Below, in pieces: positions 54,131 through 64,000 of a DNA stretch of 64,000 nt (positions are counted from its first letter, which is position 1; each line of letters opens with the position of its first letter). Position numbers and translations under genes: made by a program. The DNA is from Toxorhynchites rutilus septentrionalis. Lineage: Eukaryota; Arthropoda; Insecta; Diptera; Culicidae. The notes beneath the pieces are model-generated. The model saw only the letters and a program-made list of their open reading frames with translations, was not told where the DNA came from and did not search any database. The stretch spans positions 8,651,380 to 8,715,379 of the forward strand of contig NC_073746.1 in assembly GCF_029784135.1 (NCBI RefSeq), read 5' to 3'.

Positions 54131-54635
54131 CAGTAAAACCTGTTTTTGTTGTGTGCGAATTTTTTTTTTGCGCGATTTTTTTTGTGCGGTATATGAAAAG
54201 AAGCATATTTGACGAAGTTATCATCCATTTAGTTTTTTTTCGATGGTTTATATGCATTTCAGTGCGAAAAAAGCATATTTGCGTCTCAATTATCCACTTC
54301 TGAAATCATTCTTCTCCTCTCATCAAATGCTCTAAGTTGATTTCTAACAGCAACACGTTTCGACATGCAACTAAAAGCACAAAACAGCCACGCGGAACCG
54401 AAAAGACAAGCTGTCCCATCGCAAAGCAGGGAAACAAAAGGAAATTGAACTGTGAACGGCGTGGATTTGAGTTACTTTCTTGGGGGAAACTTTTTTTATG
54501 CGGCCCCTATCTACCGCACAACAAAAGTTTTTTTCAAAATGTGAACCGAACACGATTTCTTAAACCTATTGGTGAAGTTTGGCACGATTTTTTTTTGTGC
54601 GGTCCCTATCTCCCGCACAATAAAAGGTTTGCCTG
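54131..54635. mobile_element. TA-flanked MITE, family M1, second copy
   Basis: TA at 54129-54130 and 54636-54637 flanks CAGTAAAACCTGTTTTTGTT and, inverted, CAGGCAAACCTTTTATTGTG. The interior matches 16608-16987 in reverse (TCCCATCGCAAAGCA, TATATGCATTT). Confidence 0.78.
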
Positions 54636-54637
54636 TA

Positions 54638-55000
54638 CTTTCAAACGGTTTCATTTAGTATGGTCTATTGTAAGCATGTTGTATATTTATCTGTAGGGTT
54701 GTCCCATATCAATAGACAGTTAACCCCCTTCCTGTTGACCGATTAATCTGAAATTTGGAACACGCCTTTATATCTGCTGTCTTTATGAAACTGCGTATTC
54801 CACGATCTTGGAAATCCAAGATGGCAACCGTTACAAAATGGCGAACTACATATTTTATTAAAACCCCTTGACTAGTTGACTAGGCTTGACTAGTAGAACA
54901 CAGGTATTTATGAAAAATGCAAATCCAAAATGGAAACATTTTTTTTCAATTCATCAATATGGGTATCAAACGAAAAATGCTTGATTAGTAGAACACATTA
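54638..55000 (+). repeat. Dispersed repeat R3, second copy
   Basis: Matches the repeat around the MITE at 28.6-30.3 kb, for example CTGTTGACCGATTAATCTGA and TTGACTAGTAGAACAC. It shows the uninterrupted state of the site used by the M2 element. Confidence 0.65.
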
Positions 55001-55429
55001 GATCATGAAAAATACAAAATCAAAATGGTCAATTACTGTTATTCATACAACCAGGGTTGCCAACTATAATTTTAAAAAATCAAGAAGAATGAAAATAAAA
55101 ATCAGAATAAATCAGAATAGCTCATAATGGGTTATCCGAAAAGTTAATGTCGATTTTTGGGAAAAAAAAACATAATTTTCAATCAAAGTATTATAATTTA
55201 ATTTTATATCCACAGTTCTGTTTCACAATCTTTCGCCATCTTTCACCAGCTTAAATATTCTATACTCCCAGAACATGTTTGCTTCATCGTCTAAAACTGC
55301 TGCGAGCCTTTCATGTGAGAAACAGGTTGCTGGGTAATAGCTCATAATACAGAATTCATTCCACATCCCACCAGAAACAGAGCCTATCTTTCTTCGGGCG
55401 TAGAAAGCGAAAAGAATTAATAAGCATGG

Positions 55430-57725
55430 TTTTTTTTATTTAATTCGTTTATTTTTACAGGCTCAGTTACATAGGTTTAAAGGAGCCGAACTCCTTACTG
55501 TATTGTTACTAGTATATATACATTTTTCCTTAATTCTAATGTAAATAATATAGGAAACCGATTACTCGCGGTCGACTCGAGTTTAGAAGGGTGACATATT
55601 TTCTTCAGGAAAAGGAGGGGATATGAGGATATATTGACAATGATCACACTCACACACTCAATCACACTCATCACACTCAATTCTTAAACCTATCTTATAT
55701 CTAATATGTATTTACATTTCATCTTATTCTTAAGAAGGGATCCGATCTCTCACAAAGGAAAAGGAAAAGGAAAAACTAAGGGTATAAGGACAATCACACA
55801 CGAAGATCGATAGCTTTAAGGAATACATATATTTGGGACATGTAATCAAGGTCTAACCGAGCCAACACGTCTCTCACCGGCACCATGGGCTGCCTTCCTC
55901 GGGCCCGAAGGGTGTCTTCTAAATTCGATCTGGCGACAAGATACAGCTCGCACGACCAAACAACGTGCTCGATGTCGTGGTAACCTTGGCCACAAACACA
56001 AAGATTGTTGTCGGCAAGATTAATACGAAAGAGTAGCGCATCTAACGAACAGTGATTGGACATGAGTCGGGAGAAGGTGCGAATAAAGTCCCGACTCAAG
56101 TCCAGACTTTTGAACCATGGTTTGAGGCTAACCTTAGGGATAATCGAGTGGAGCCACCGGCCCAATTCATCTTCGTTCCATTTGCGTTGCCAGTTAACTA
56201 TGGTATTTTTGCGGACTAAAGAATAAAATTAATTGAAGGCGATTTGACGCTGATAAATATCGCCTTCAATTGCACCTACCTTTGCTAATGAGTCAGCCCT
56301 CTCATTACCCGGAATTGAGCAATGAGAAGGGACCCAGACAAAGGTAATGACATAACAGCGTCTGGATAAAGCACTCAAAATTTTTCGTATTCTCTCAAGG
56401 AAGTACGGCGAGTGCTTTTCCGGCCTCACTGAACGGATAGCTTCGACAGAGCTAAGACTATCCGTTACAATGTAATAGTGTTCAACAGGTCGTGAGGCGA
56501 CGCTGTCCAGCGCCCAGTGTATCACTGCCAATTCAGCAATATACACTGAGCAAGGATTCTGAAGACTGTGGGAGGTGCTAAAAAATTCGTTGAACACTCC
56601 AAATCCTGTGGAATCATTCATAGAGGACCCATCAGTAAAGTTCATATTATCACAATTGATATCCCCATACTTTGCATCGAAGATCGTTGGAACGATCCTC
56701 GATCGAAGATAATCTGATGTTCCATGGATATCCTGCTTCATGGACTGATCAAAATGCACAGAGAAATTGATGTAGTCAGGAAAACAAACACGGTTGGGAA
56801 TATACGAAGAAGGATCAACCTGCATGGGGATGAATTCATGATATGGACTCATGAACCCAGATTGAAAATTTAGCTCGATCAGCTGTTCAAAATTTCCGAT
56901 CACCAATGGGTTCATAACCTTACACCGGATGAGGAACCGAAGAGATAATAAATTGAAGCGATCTTTTAGTGGGAGTACGCCTGCCAAAACCTCGAGACTC
57001 ATGGTATGCGTTGAGGGCATACATCCCAGAGCAATACGGAGACAAAGATACTGAATTCGCTCGAGTTTAATGAAGTGTGTTTTGGAAGCTGATTGAAAAC
57101 AGAAACTGCCGTACTCCATCACTGAGAGAATAGTTGTTCTATACAATATTATAAGATCTTCTGGATGGGCTCCCCACCATGTGCCGGTAATTGTACGGAG
57201 AAAGTTTATTCTTTGTTGGCATTTTTTACTCAGATACCTAATATGGGCCCCCAAGTGCATTTGGAGTCGAACCAGACCCCAAGATACTTGAATGACATAG
57301 CATGAGTGATCGGTTTACCCAAAAGTTGAAGCTTTGGTTTTGCTGGTTTATGTTTCCTAGAAAAAACCACCATCTCTGTTTTCTCCGTGGAGAATTCGAT
57401 CCCTAGCCCAATGGCCCAGGTTGAAAAATTGTTCAATGTATCTTGTAAGGGTTCTTGCAGGTCGGATTCTTTTGATCCTACGACAGACACCACTCCATCA
57501 TCTGCAAGTTGTCTTAGGCTGCAATTTTGTGTAAGGCACAAAGGGGGCTTAAACATGAGCCCTGGGGGAGGCCCATGTAAGAGACCCGACTTACTGTCGA
57601 ATCTCCGTGAGAAAAGTTCAAATGTTTCTCACAAAGCAAGTTATATAACATATTATTCAATAGTGGCGGCAGACCCCGAGAGTGTAATTTGTCTGACAAA
57701 ACCTCTATTGAAACAGAATCAAAGG
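55430..57725 (-). mobile_element. I-clade LINE, copy 2, 5'-truncated
   Basis: The minus strand holds the 3' half of the LINE family seen at 1-4650. At the 5' side homology to copy 1 stops abruptly inside the RT (near 57725), a typical truncation. At the 3' side an A-rich tail (TTTTTTTTATTTAATTCG on the plus strand) starts at about 55430. AATAAG on both sides may be a short target duplication. It lies inside the hAT block. Confidence 0.85.
55794..57725 (-). pseudogene. LINE ORF2 3' half: RT palm, RNase H and zinc motif
   Basis: Frames at 57774-57514, 57556-57230, 57260-56229 and 56165-55794 follow each other. They carry FDSVSIEVL, GLPQGSC, an altered catalytic box (QLADDGVVSV), the thumb region, then the RNase H MNFTDGSSMNDSTGFGVF with AELAVIHWAL and VTDSLSSVEA, and a C-terminal CVCGQGYHDIEHVVWSCE zinc-like motif. 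The Tyr of YADD is changed to Leu and there are frameshifts at about 57540, 57250 and 56200, so it is inactive. It shows the C-terminal domains missing from copy 1. Confidence 0.88.
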
Positions 57726-58138
57726 AATAAGTTAAAAATAAGAGTTCTCCAAACAGTTTTGTCATCAAGAGCAAAAGCTGAATTCAACCCGCACTTAAGT
57801 CGTGATTTTGAATACTACCAAAAATCCAACATTCTTTGTGTTATTGGGATGACGGATTTAATGGCACTCTATTACCGATTGGACTAAATTGATGGATCCT
57901 AGTTCATGTGCGTTACCTTCAGTATATACATTTCAGGAAAGAGGTTTAGTCATATGCAAAAATATGGATGTTTGACCAAGCAGCACTCTCAAGCAGTTCA
58001 GTCTTCTTATTGATGAATACTGAGGGCGGGCGTGAAGTTCAATAAATCGTGTAAATACAAAACAGATCTCATTCAATTTTTACTTTTAACTTGAATGTTT
58101 TACTTGACGAAATTACTTAACGTATCCACGTGGAAAGC
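57726..58138. other. hAT interior between the LINE and the R1 copy
   Basis: No recognised gene. This is presumably original hAT interior; no transposase motif could be read. Confidence 0.35.
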
Positions 58139-58180
58139 GTCCACATACCACGTGGAAAGTTGTCCACGTGGTATGTGGAC
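58139..58180. repeat. Perfect 17-bp inverted repeat (hairpin)
   Basis: GTCCACATACCACGTGG (58139-58155) is exactly complementary to CCACGTGGTATGTGGAC (58164-58180) with an 8-nt spacer. Each arm contains the palindrome CCACGTGG. Its role is unknown; it marks the border of an R1 repeat copy. Confidence 0.85.
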
Positions 58181-58437
58181 GGCCCCTTATTTGCAAGTGG
58201 TTGAAAAAACTTGAACGAGAATTGTGTCTGAAAATAATCTGATATTATAATGTCGAGTTTTGGTAGAAGTACTAGGAATTTTATAGTAAAACGTAATTTT
58301 AAAGGGTAGATAAGAAGATCAATCAATGAGTAATTCTGCGATTAGACCCATTGAACAGCGTTTAGTAAGAAACCGTAGATGTGATAACGAAAAATAAATT
58401 TTGGGCGGGACGAAGTTTGCCGGGTCAGCTAGTTCTC
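58181..58437 (-). repeat. Dispersed repeat R1, terminal copy
   Basis: TTGCAAGTGGTTGAAAAAAC through GGGTCAGCTAGTT corresponds in reverse to 6885-7960. The same ...CAGCTAGT terminus is seen at 46227, so it is a fixed end of the family. Confidence 0.7.
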
Positions 58438-58882
58438 CAATAAAATTGCAGTTATGCATCGTCATCGAATATAGTATATAGAGTTCGCAAGTACGTTCGG
58501 TTGAATTTCATTTTTTCTTATCATTGGCAACACTGTACAATTGGCTGAAACATTATTTTTATAAGGTTTCTAATCAGCATTCGGATTCGTATTCAACAGA
58601 AAAGTAGTCCTGAGTTGAATTTGGATCCTGCAAGAAACTCGACCGATTCGCTCTGGGCGACGAAAGTGTTAAGGGATATTCATTCTATAAGAAAAATTTG
58701 ATCATAATTCATTAATTGTATGTAAAGGTGTGTTTATTACTCCCTAAATCTAATCTTTTATTAGCTTCATGCACGCAGGCAGTTTCTCCCAGTTTCGTAT
58801 TCGCAAAAAAGAGCTGGTATCGAATCTTGCCGGATATCCGGTATCCGGCCAGAATACTATCCGTTTCATCATTAGTGTCAAT

Positions 58883-61020
58883 ACGTGACCATCAATGACT
58901 ATCAATGCCAAAGCATTGAAGCATTATGTTATAATACTGTGAAATACTTACAAATATAAATTTTCATCGACAATGAACATAATTCCAATTCATCTCCGAT
59001 ACAACCCTGCCGTTGGATCGATTCACAGCGCACAGCCCCTTCCATGGCCCCACGCATTTCATCACTTCCCTTTCTCTTGCTCATCGGTCGGTCGTTCGTT
59101 TTGCTGCTTCCGACAACACACTTTCAGCAGCGCCTCGTGTGGCCAGCTTCGCAGTAGTGAGCGCGCGGGTCTGGTATTACGACCGAAACAACATTTAATA
59201 AAACCAAACGGAACGACGACGAAACGCTCGAACGTTTTGATTCCGGCGAACGTTGGAAGCTTTATTAATGTTAGTGCTCGGAGCCGGTCGAAACCAGCTC
59301 ACTTGCGAGCTGTGTATATATAGATGAGAAACAAGCAACAGCAAAAAAAAAAATATAGAAACGGAGAGAATCATTAAAACACGGAACAAGGTGATAAGAC
59401 AGACGCCCAATGATGACATTTGTCGCAGCCAACACTGTGCGCTATGACACGATTTGCTGCGAAAGGAATATTGATAATTTTGGTATAACCCGCCAACAGG
59501 AGAGATGATGATAACAACCTTGTGTTGCGACGGAACGAGACGGAAAGAGGCAATATAATGTGATTGTCGTCATCATTATTGTTGAAATGCTTGCGTTGGG
59601 TGATTCGAATCCCGCCGTGGCAATTTACTATGCTATTACCAAGCAACCACACAAAGGTTAAGATTTTGCATGTTCGATATGCTCCGAGAGGGGCCCTGCC
59701 ATGAAACAGTGGAGCATGTGGAGCGCACATTGGGTCTAGCGTATGCTGTTTTGTTTGAGTATCGTGGATCGAAGCGAAACACATTGTCTTGTCTTGCTGA
59801 TGTTTGTGCTGTGCTTTTTTGGTACAGATGTTTTAAAATTGAACGGCGAAACAAAGTGCTGACAATTAAAAAAATGGAATTTGAACTGTCAGCCGAAAGT
59901 TTGTTTCTCCACTTACAGAAACATCGGAGTTGTGAAATTGCAACTTCGTAAATGAAAAGCACGGATTTTATGGAAAATTCCTTAAAATCGAGGGGAACTT
60001 GAACACAAAACCTCCAAAAATTAGCACCTACACTGTTCACCTTCCGTACAACAGACATTGGAAAATAACAAACGATTTCGTGTGAATGTTGTCACAAGGC
60101 GTGATCTACTTTGGAAAGATGTTCGTGGAATGTTCAACCGAAAATCTGACATTGAATAAAAACGGAAGGGAAATATAAATGTTGAGTTGTCCGGAAGGTT
60201 CGTGCTGCCACTGATAATTTAGCCATATAATGCCAAACCGATATAGTGGTTCTCAGATTTTCGTGATTTTCGTGGTAGTTTTGTTACTTGTTGCAAATAT
60301 TAAACCCGTATTTTTAATTTTTTTATTCTTGTGCCCATTTCTGTTTCAGGGTGATCCGTAAAATTAACATTTTCCCCATTTTTTCAAAAACTGATGTTTT
60401 AAAAAAAATCAATGAAGTTGTCTTCTAAATGGCAACAAGTTTGCGAACAAAACGGCGCATATTTGACTTAAATTGGATAATTTTAAGTATGTTAAATTAA
60501 GCGTCAAATTTCGATCAGAAAAACGACATTTCTTTTTCCCCAACCATATATATTTTTATATTCTTTCCTTGAAAGCTGAGGTTTTTTTACATAACATATC
60601 CAAAAATCAAAGATATGTTTTTTCCGTTTTTTTTTTAGTAATGATTTTTCAAAATTAACATGTTTTCAGTCTTCGTTCAATATCACTATATGACTAGACT
60701 GGATCTTTGCAACTAGAATGCAATTTGATAGCATATTCTAAATTTTTTTCAAAGAAGACTATCCATTGGTTTCAATTTGATATGTTGATCATCTAAATCG
60801 GTCCAGCAGTTCAGAAGTTATAAATTTTTGAAAAAAGTCATTTTTGTTAGAAAAACAGGAAGTGGGTTATATCTATGGTATAACTGCAAGGGTGACGTAG
60901 GACTATCGTTGATTTAGAGATCATTTGTTTGAAGTTGAATCTAAAACCATCATGATTGAATGAATAAATAAATATTTGGGTGACTTCAAAAACGAGAGTG
61001 TTACGTTGGAGACTCAAGGT
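58883..61020. other. Intergenic region with a GC-richer patch
   Basis: No protein family is recognised. The patch 59020-59330 is GC-rich with CpG-containing CGCGCGGG and CGACGACGAAACGCTCG-type stretches. A TATATATAG at about 59313 lies downstream. It could be a promoter or 5' exon of a gene extending beyond the window, but no splice-supported frame was found. A 38-bp piece of mariner 3' end (GCGAACAAAACGGCGCATAT) lies at 60436-60473. Confidence 0.4.
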
Positions 61021-61245
61021 TTTATGCATCCAATATTGGATACAAAAAACCTTGTTCTGAAGAATAATCTTCAGAAGCTTTCCTGCTAACTGCACTTGAT
61101 TGACAAATCACAAAACCAAATGTATGTGGTCGCAGTATTATATGGATAGAAAACATTAAAATAAACTCGCTTGAATGTAATTTTCAATTCCAAGGGGAAC
61201 TGGCAGATTATTTTTCAGCAACGATCATTTCTTTCCAGGTTTCCT
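61021..61245 (+). repeat. Direct repeat DR1, copy A
   Basis: It shares TTATGCATCCAATATTG, AATCTTCAGAAGCTTTCC, GAAAACATTAAAATAAACTC and GGGAACTGGCAGATTATTTT with 61868-62100. The copies stand about 850 bp apart in the same orientation and only about 1 kb from the H3 relics. Confidence 0.8.
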
Positions 61246-61331
61246 CTCGATAACCAGCAAACGAAAAGAGTTACGCGCGTGTATGTGTGTGTGTGGCGGC
61301 TGCTTCTATGTCTTCCCGAGGAACCGTATTT

Positions 61332-61371
61332 CGATGCTGATACTCTCTTGGTCACGAGAGTATCAGCATCG
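61332..61371. repeat. Perfect 16-bp stem hairpin
   Basis: CGATGCTGATACTCTC (61332-61347) and GAGAGTATCAGCATCG (61356-61371) are exactly complementary with an 8-nt loop. It lies between the two DR1 copies. A transcript would form a very stable hairpin, but no small-RNA identity can be claimed. Confidence 0.85.
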
Positions 61372-61501
61372 GCTTTTCTGCGCTCCCTCACAGTTAAAAC
61401 AAACTGATTGCATTTCAGGTCAGGTCAGGCCAGGTAATGAATCCCTCGATCCCTCGCCGTTCAGCTCGTTCAGTAACGATGTTGTCTTGTCGATGTTCTC
61501 A

Positions 61502-61658
61502 GGCGTCGTGCACAAATTACGTAACGCTAAAAATCCGAATTTTGAACCACCTCTCCCCCCCCCCTTTCGTAACGCAATTTCCTATCTCTAATAAACAGAA
61601 AGTAACGCAACATCTACCCCCTCCCCCCTTATCGCGTTACGTAATTTGTGCACGACGC
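61502..61658. mobile_element. 157-bp MITE with 26-bp inverted ends
   Basis: GGCGTCGTGCACAAATTACG at the left end is complementary to the right end. TCA on both sides (61499-61501 and 61659-61661) is a likely 3-bp duplication. Inside are C-rich runs and GTAACGC motifs. Elements with such ATTACGTAACGC ends are widespread in insects; the superfamily is not clear. Confidence 0.75.
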
Positions 61659-61867
61659 CTCACGAAAAATGAATCGGTTTCACCACCAGAATATCATTTC
61701 AGTATGCTTTTCGTGCGTGATTGAATCGAGAGAAGGTGTGGTTTACGATGGCAATTTGGAAGGCAAACTAGAGGAGAATGAACTCTCTGAGTATGAAAAT
61801 TTCGGTGACTGAGCAATAATCGATTGAAAATTATATAATTTTCGCGATACGAAACATTTTCCGTTTT

Positions 61868-62100
61868 TCATGTTATGCATCCAATATTGAATACGAGATT
61901 ATCCTACTGATGGGAAAGAATAATCTTCAGAAGCTTTCCAGCTAATTACACTTGATTGAAAAATTACGAAATCAAATGTATTTGGTCGCTGTGTTCGCCA
62001 TATAATTAGAAAACATTAAAATAAACTCTTTCGCATGGATGTATTCTTCAATTCCCAGGGAACTGGCAGATTATTTTTCAGCAACGATTAGATCTTTCCG
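61868..62100 (+). repeat. Direct repeat DR1, copy B
   Basis: Second copy of the sequence at 61021-61245, about 80 percent alike by eye. It ends just before the 3' border of H3 pseudogene copy 1. Confidence 0.8.
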
Positions 62101-62194
62101 GAATTTTCTCGATGCTGTATGGCATCCAAACGAAAATTCTCGTTTCAGTTTGGCCTGCAAAAAACTTTTCTGAACTCTAATCCATCAAATTTGG

Positions 62195-62210
62195 AGCCCT
62201 GAAAAGGGCC
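62195..62210 (-). terminator. Histone mRNA 3' stem-loop of H3 copy 1
   Basis: Minus strand GGCCCTTTTCAGGGCT: a 6-bp stem (one G-U pair) and TTTC loop, followed by CCAA. It lies 13 bp past the decayed stop region of the H3 pseudogene, the normal position in histone genes. Confidence 0.85.
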
Positions 62211-62222
62211 GTTGATTATATG

Positions 62223-62600
62223 CTAAGCTAATATAGCACGCTCTCCTTGGATTCGACGGGCCAGCTGAATGTCCTTGGGCATGATGTGACGCGTTTTGCG
62301 TAGATAGCACACAAATTTGTATCTTCGAATAAGCCTCCTGCAGCGTCATAACCGCGGAACTTTGGAAGCGCAAGTCGGTTTTGAAGTCCTGAGCAATTCC
62401 ACGATCCAAAAGCTGCAAAGGTAGCTTGCGGATCAGCAATTCGGTCGACTTCCGATAGCGATGAATTTCACGCAAAGTTCCCGGTCGATAGCGATGTGGC
62501 TTCTTCACCTATCCTGCGGCTGGTGCGCTTATCCGAGCTGCTTTCGTGTGCCTTACCACTGAAAGACTAACTAGCTATCTGCTTGGTTCCAAACAAACGA
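62223..62600 (-). pseudogene. Histone H3 pseudogene, copy 1
   Basis: The minus strand encodes [40 protein letters not shown] and [19 protein letters not shown], clearly H3. Upstream the tail is degenerate (TKQIAS with stop, ARISAPAAG). After QEA a deletion removes most of SEAYLVGL, and a frameshift separates [15 protein letters not shown] from [16 protein letters not shown]. The ends are conserved: a TTTATAAAAT box upstream (62664-62654) and a stem-loop downstream. It is intronless, as expected of a replication-type histone gene. Confidence 0.9.
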
Positions 62601-62653
62601 GTCGTCACGGTGCGAGAGTAGAGTAAGAAATGAACGAAAGCAAAGGAAGCGTC

Positions 62654-62664
62654 ATTTTATAAAC
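62654..62664 (-). promoter_or_regulatory. TATA box of H3 pseudogene copy 1
   Basis: GTTTATAAAAT on the minus strand, roughly 70-80 bp upstream of the degenerate H3 N-terminus. Promoter retention argues for DNA-level duplication. Confidence 0.55.
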
Positions 62665-62749
62665 CATAAAAGTATAGAATCTAAACCCCACCCTTATTAT
62701 ATTCGTTGCTTACCCTGAGAGAGAAACGAATAACATCGAAGTAAGTATA

Positions 62750-62974
62750 CAGTAATGTATTTGAATCCGGACACTTTGCGTTACATTTAATACCATACCG
62801 CAGCCACAACATTTTCTGCATGTTGAATTAATGCGATTGATAAGTAACTATCAAGAAACTATCAGTAACTATATTAGCAACTATTAATCGCATAAATTCA
62901 ACATGAAAAAAATGTTATGGCTGTGGTATGATATTGAATGTAATGCAAAGTGTCCGGATTCAAAAGCATTACTG
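62750..62974. mobile_element. 225-bp foldback MITE with TA duplication
   Basis: Nearly the whole element is an inverted repeat: CAGTAATGTATTTGAATCCG at one end and CGGATTCAAAAGCATTACTG at the other, with TA on each side. The arms reach almost to the centre. It is a young mariner-type MITE that inserted between the two H3 copies. Confidence 0.85.
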
Positions 62975-63574
62975 TAAAAAAGAGTTAACTCGACTGAAAT
63001 TTTTTCGGTTCGGCCTGCAAAAACGAAATTAAGAGCCCCCGCCGACTGCAGACTGACTTGTCGACCGATAATTCGGTCGGCTTCTTAATCAGTACGGAGA
63101 AAAAAAGTCTGTAGTGTACAGCATAATGCATAGACGTAAGTATGAGCTTCCCCATCTCACATTCCAATAAGATTAATGGGTTTCCAAGTGGGCGCGCTAA
63201 TAAATAGCAATCATATAACTCTTGGACATTTTATCTTTTGTATAAAATGATTATCATACTGTTCCGTTGATCCGAAGCAGAATGAATCACGCTTAAAGAA
63301 GGAATGGATTTTTTCTTGGAATTTAGTCAGCAGAAATAATGCCCTTTCCCAACAATTAAAAACGACAAACGGTAAACAGTTTCATCAAAGTGATTTCTTC
63401 GATATGGGGATATATTCACTACATCATGTCATATATTTCATATTTTTCATTATGAAATCCATATCCATGGCACCTATCGGTATCGAATTATCATCGACAC
63501 CACGATTTTCGCTAAATGCTCCTTTCAGTTCGGCATGTAAAAAACTTTTCTGAACTCTAATCCATCAAATTTGG

Positions 63575-63590
63575 AGCCCTGAAAAGGGCT
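63575..63590 (-). terminator. Histone mRNA 3' stem-loop of H3 copy 2 (perfect)
   Basis: Minus strand AGCCCTTTTCAGGGCT has a perfect 6-bp stem and TTTC loop. Its position is exactly 1,380 bp from the stem-loop of copy 1. Confidence 0.87.
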
Positions 63591-63602
63591 GTTGATTATA
63601 TG

Positions 63603-64000
63603 CTAAGCTAATATAGCACGCTCTCCTCGGATACGATGGGCCAGCTGGATGTCCTTGGGCATGATGTGACGCGTTTTGCATGGATAGCACACAAATTGGT
63701 ATCTTCTAATAAGCCTCCTGCAGCGTCATAACCGCGGAACTTTGGAAGCGCAAGTCGGTTTTGAAGTCCTGAGCAATTCCACGAACCAAATGCGGCAAAG
63801 GTAGCTTGCGGATCAGCAATTCGGTCGACTTCTGATAGCGACGAATTTCATGCGAAGTTCCCGGTCGATAGCGATGTGGCTTCTTCACGCTTCCTGCGGC
63901 TGATGCGCTTATCCGAGCTGCTTTCGTGGTGCCTTACCACCGAAAGACTAACGAGCTGTCTGCTTAGTCCCGATGAAACGAGTCCTCACGGTGCGAGAGT
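63603..64000 (-). pseudogene. Histone H3 pseudogene, copy 2 (runs to window edge)
   Basis: TKQTAR, a stop, [10 protein letters not shown] is a decayed H3 tail. [40 protein letters not shown] and [20 protein letters not shown] follow. It carries the same deletion after QEAY and the same C-terminal frameshift as copy 1, so the two descend from one already broken gene by tandem duplication. Stops and the missing segment make it nonfunctional. Confidence 0.9.

Larger units (their letters stand above)
52806..58874 (-). mobile_element. hAT element (6.07 kb including nested insertions)
   Basis: The left end TAGAGATGAAACGGATA and right end (inverted) TAATGATGAAACGGATA match at 15 of 17 bases. The flanks GTGCCAAT (52798-52805) and GTGTCAAT (58875-58882) fit an 8-bp duplication with one change. 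CCGGATAC motifs recur near both ends. A relic of the hAT transposase C-terminus lies just inside the left end. A MITE, repeat R3 and an I-clade LINE have inserted since. Recovery of both ends around 6 kb of nested material makes this an old insertion. Confidence 0.72.

Noticed and set aside
59636..60058. 140-codon minus-strand frame as a gene
   Set aside because: No recognisable family and a start in an ordinary AT-rich context; frames of this length occur by chance here.
1..64000. CRISPR array, bacterial operon or phage features
   Set aside because: Composition, introns, poly(A) signals and transposon types are eukaryotic; no regularly spaced repeats were seen.
1..64000. tRNA or rRNA genes
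   Set aside because: The only tRNA-like signal is the SINE head at 50324; no cloverleaf or rRNA sequence was recognised.
1..64000. Endogenous viral elements
   Set aside because: Mosquito genomes often contain flavivirus- or rhabdovirus-derived pieces, but no such protein motifs were noticed in any frame.

Overview
The window looks like mosquito chromosomal DNA, most likely Aedes. It is AT-rich and eukaryotic, with long introns and dense, nested transposable elements. The clade is indicated by two Tc1/mariner copies with the DD37E catalytic spacing (a family described from mosquitoes), an I-clade LINE with RNase H, a tRNA-type SINE and many TA-flanked MITEs. The species is an inference; no sequence search was run.

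Three protein-coding genes can be assembled with GT-AG splice sites and matching phases. (1) Plus strand, 5519-12291: a 408-aa medium-chain dehydrogenase/reductase in three exons, with a 5.5-kb first intron full of nested repeats. (2) Minus strand, 27796-26603: a compact three-exon gene for a 337-aa Gfo/Idh/MocA oxidoreductase of the trans-1,2-dihydrobenzene-1,2-diol dehydrogenase type. (3) Minus strand, about 49.4 to 35.8 kb: the CSRNP/AXUD1 nuclear protein gene (Axud1), 806-833 aa, with two large transposon-filled introns.

Layout: 1-4.65 kb, disrupted I-clade LINE; 5.5-13.6 kb, MDR gene; 14.4-16.2 kb, two decayed histone H2A genes that keep histone 3' stem-loops; 16.6-25.9 kb, MITEs, a Tc1 relic split by a TTAA MITE, a DD37E element, a palindromic mariner, a DD41D mariner and a nested pair of TA elements; 26.6-27.8 kb, DHDH-type gene; 28.6-34.4 kb, MITE, a 1.65-kb LTR with primer-binding site and a DD37E relic; 35.8-49.4 kb, Axud1; 50.3 kb, SINE with a 13-bp target duplication; 52.8-58.9 kb, a 6-kb hAT-bounded block with a second I LINE inside; 61-64 kb, repeats and two tandem histone H3 pseudogenes, again with stem-loops.

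The three genes are functionally unrelated and no operon-like system is present. The most notable signals are the two decayed histone loci that still show stem-loop signals, the mariner whose 5' half is an inverted copy of its 3' end, the multi-level transposon nests datable by insertion order, and a possible upstream coding exon of Axud1 in which two reading frames overlap.
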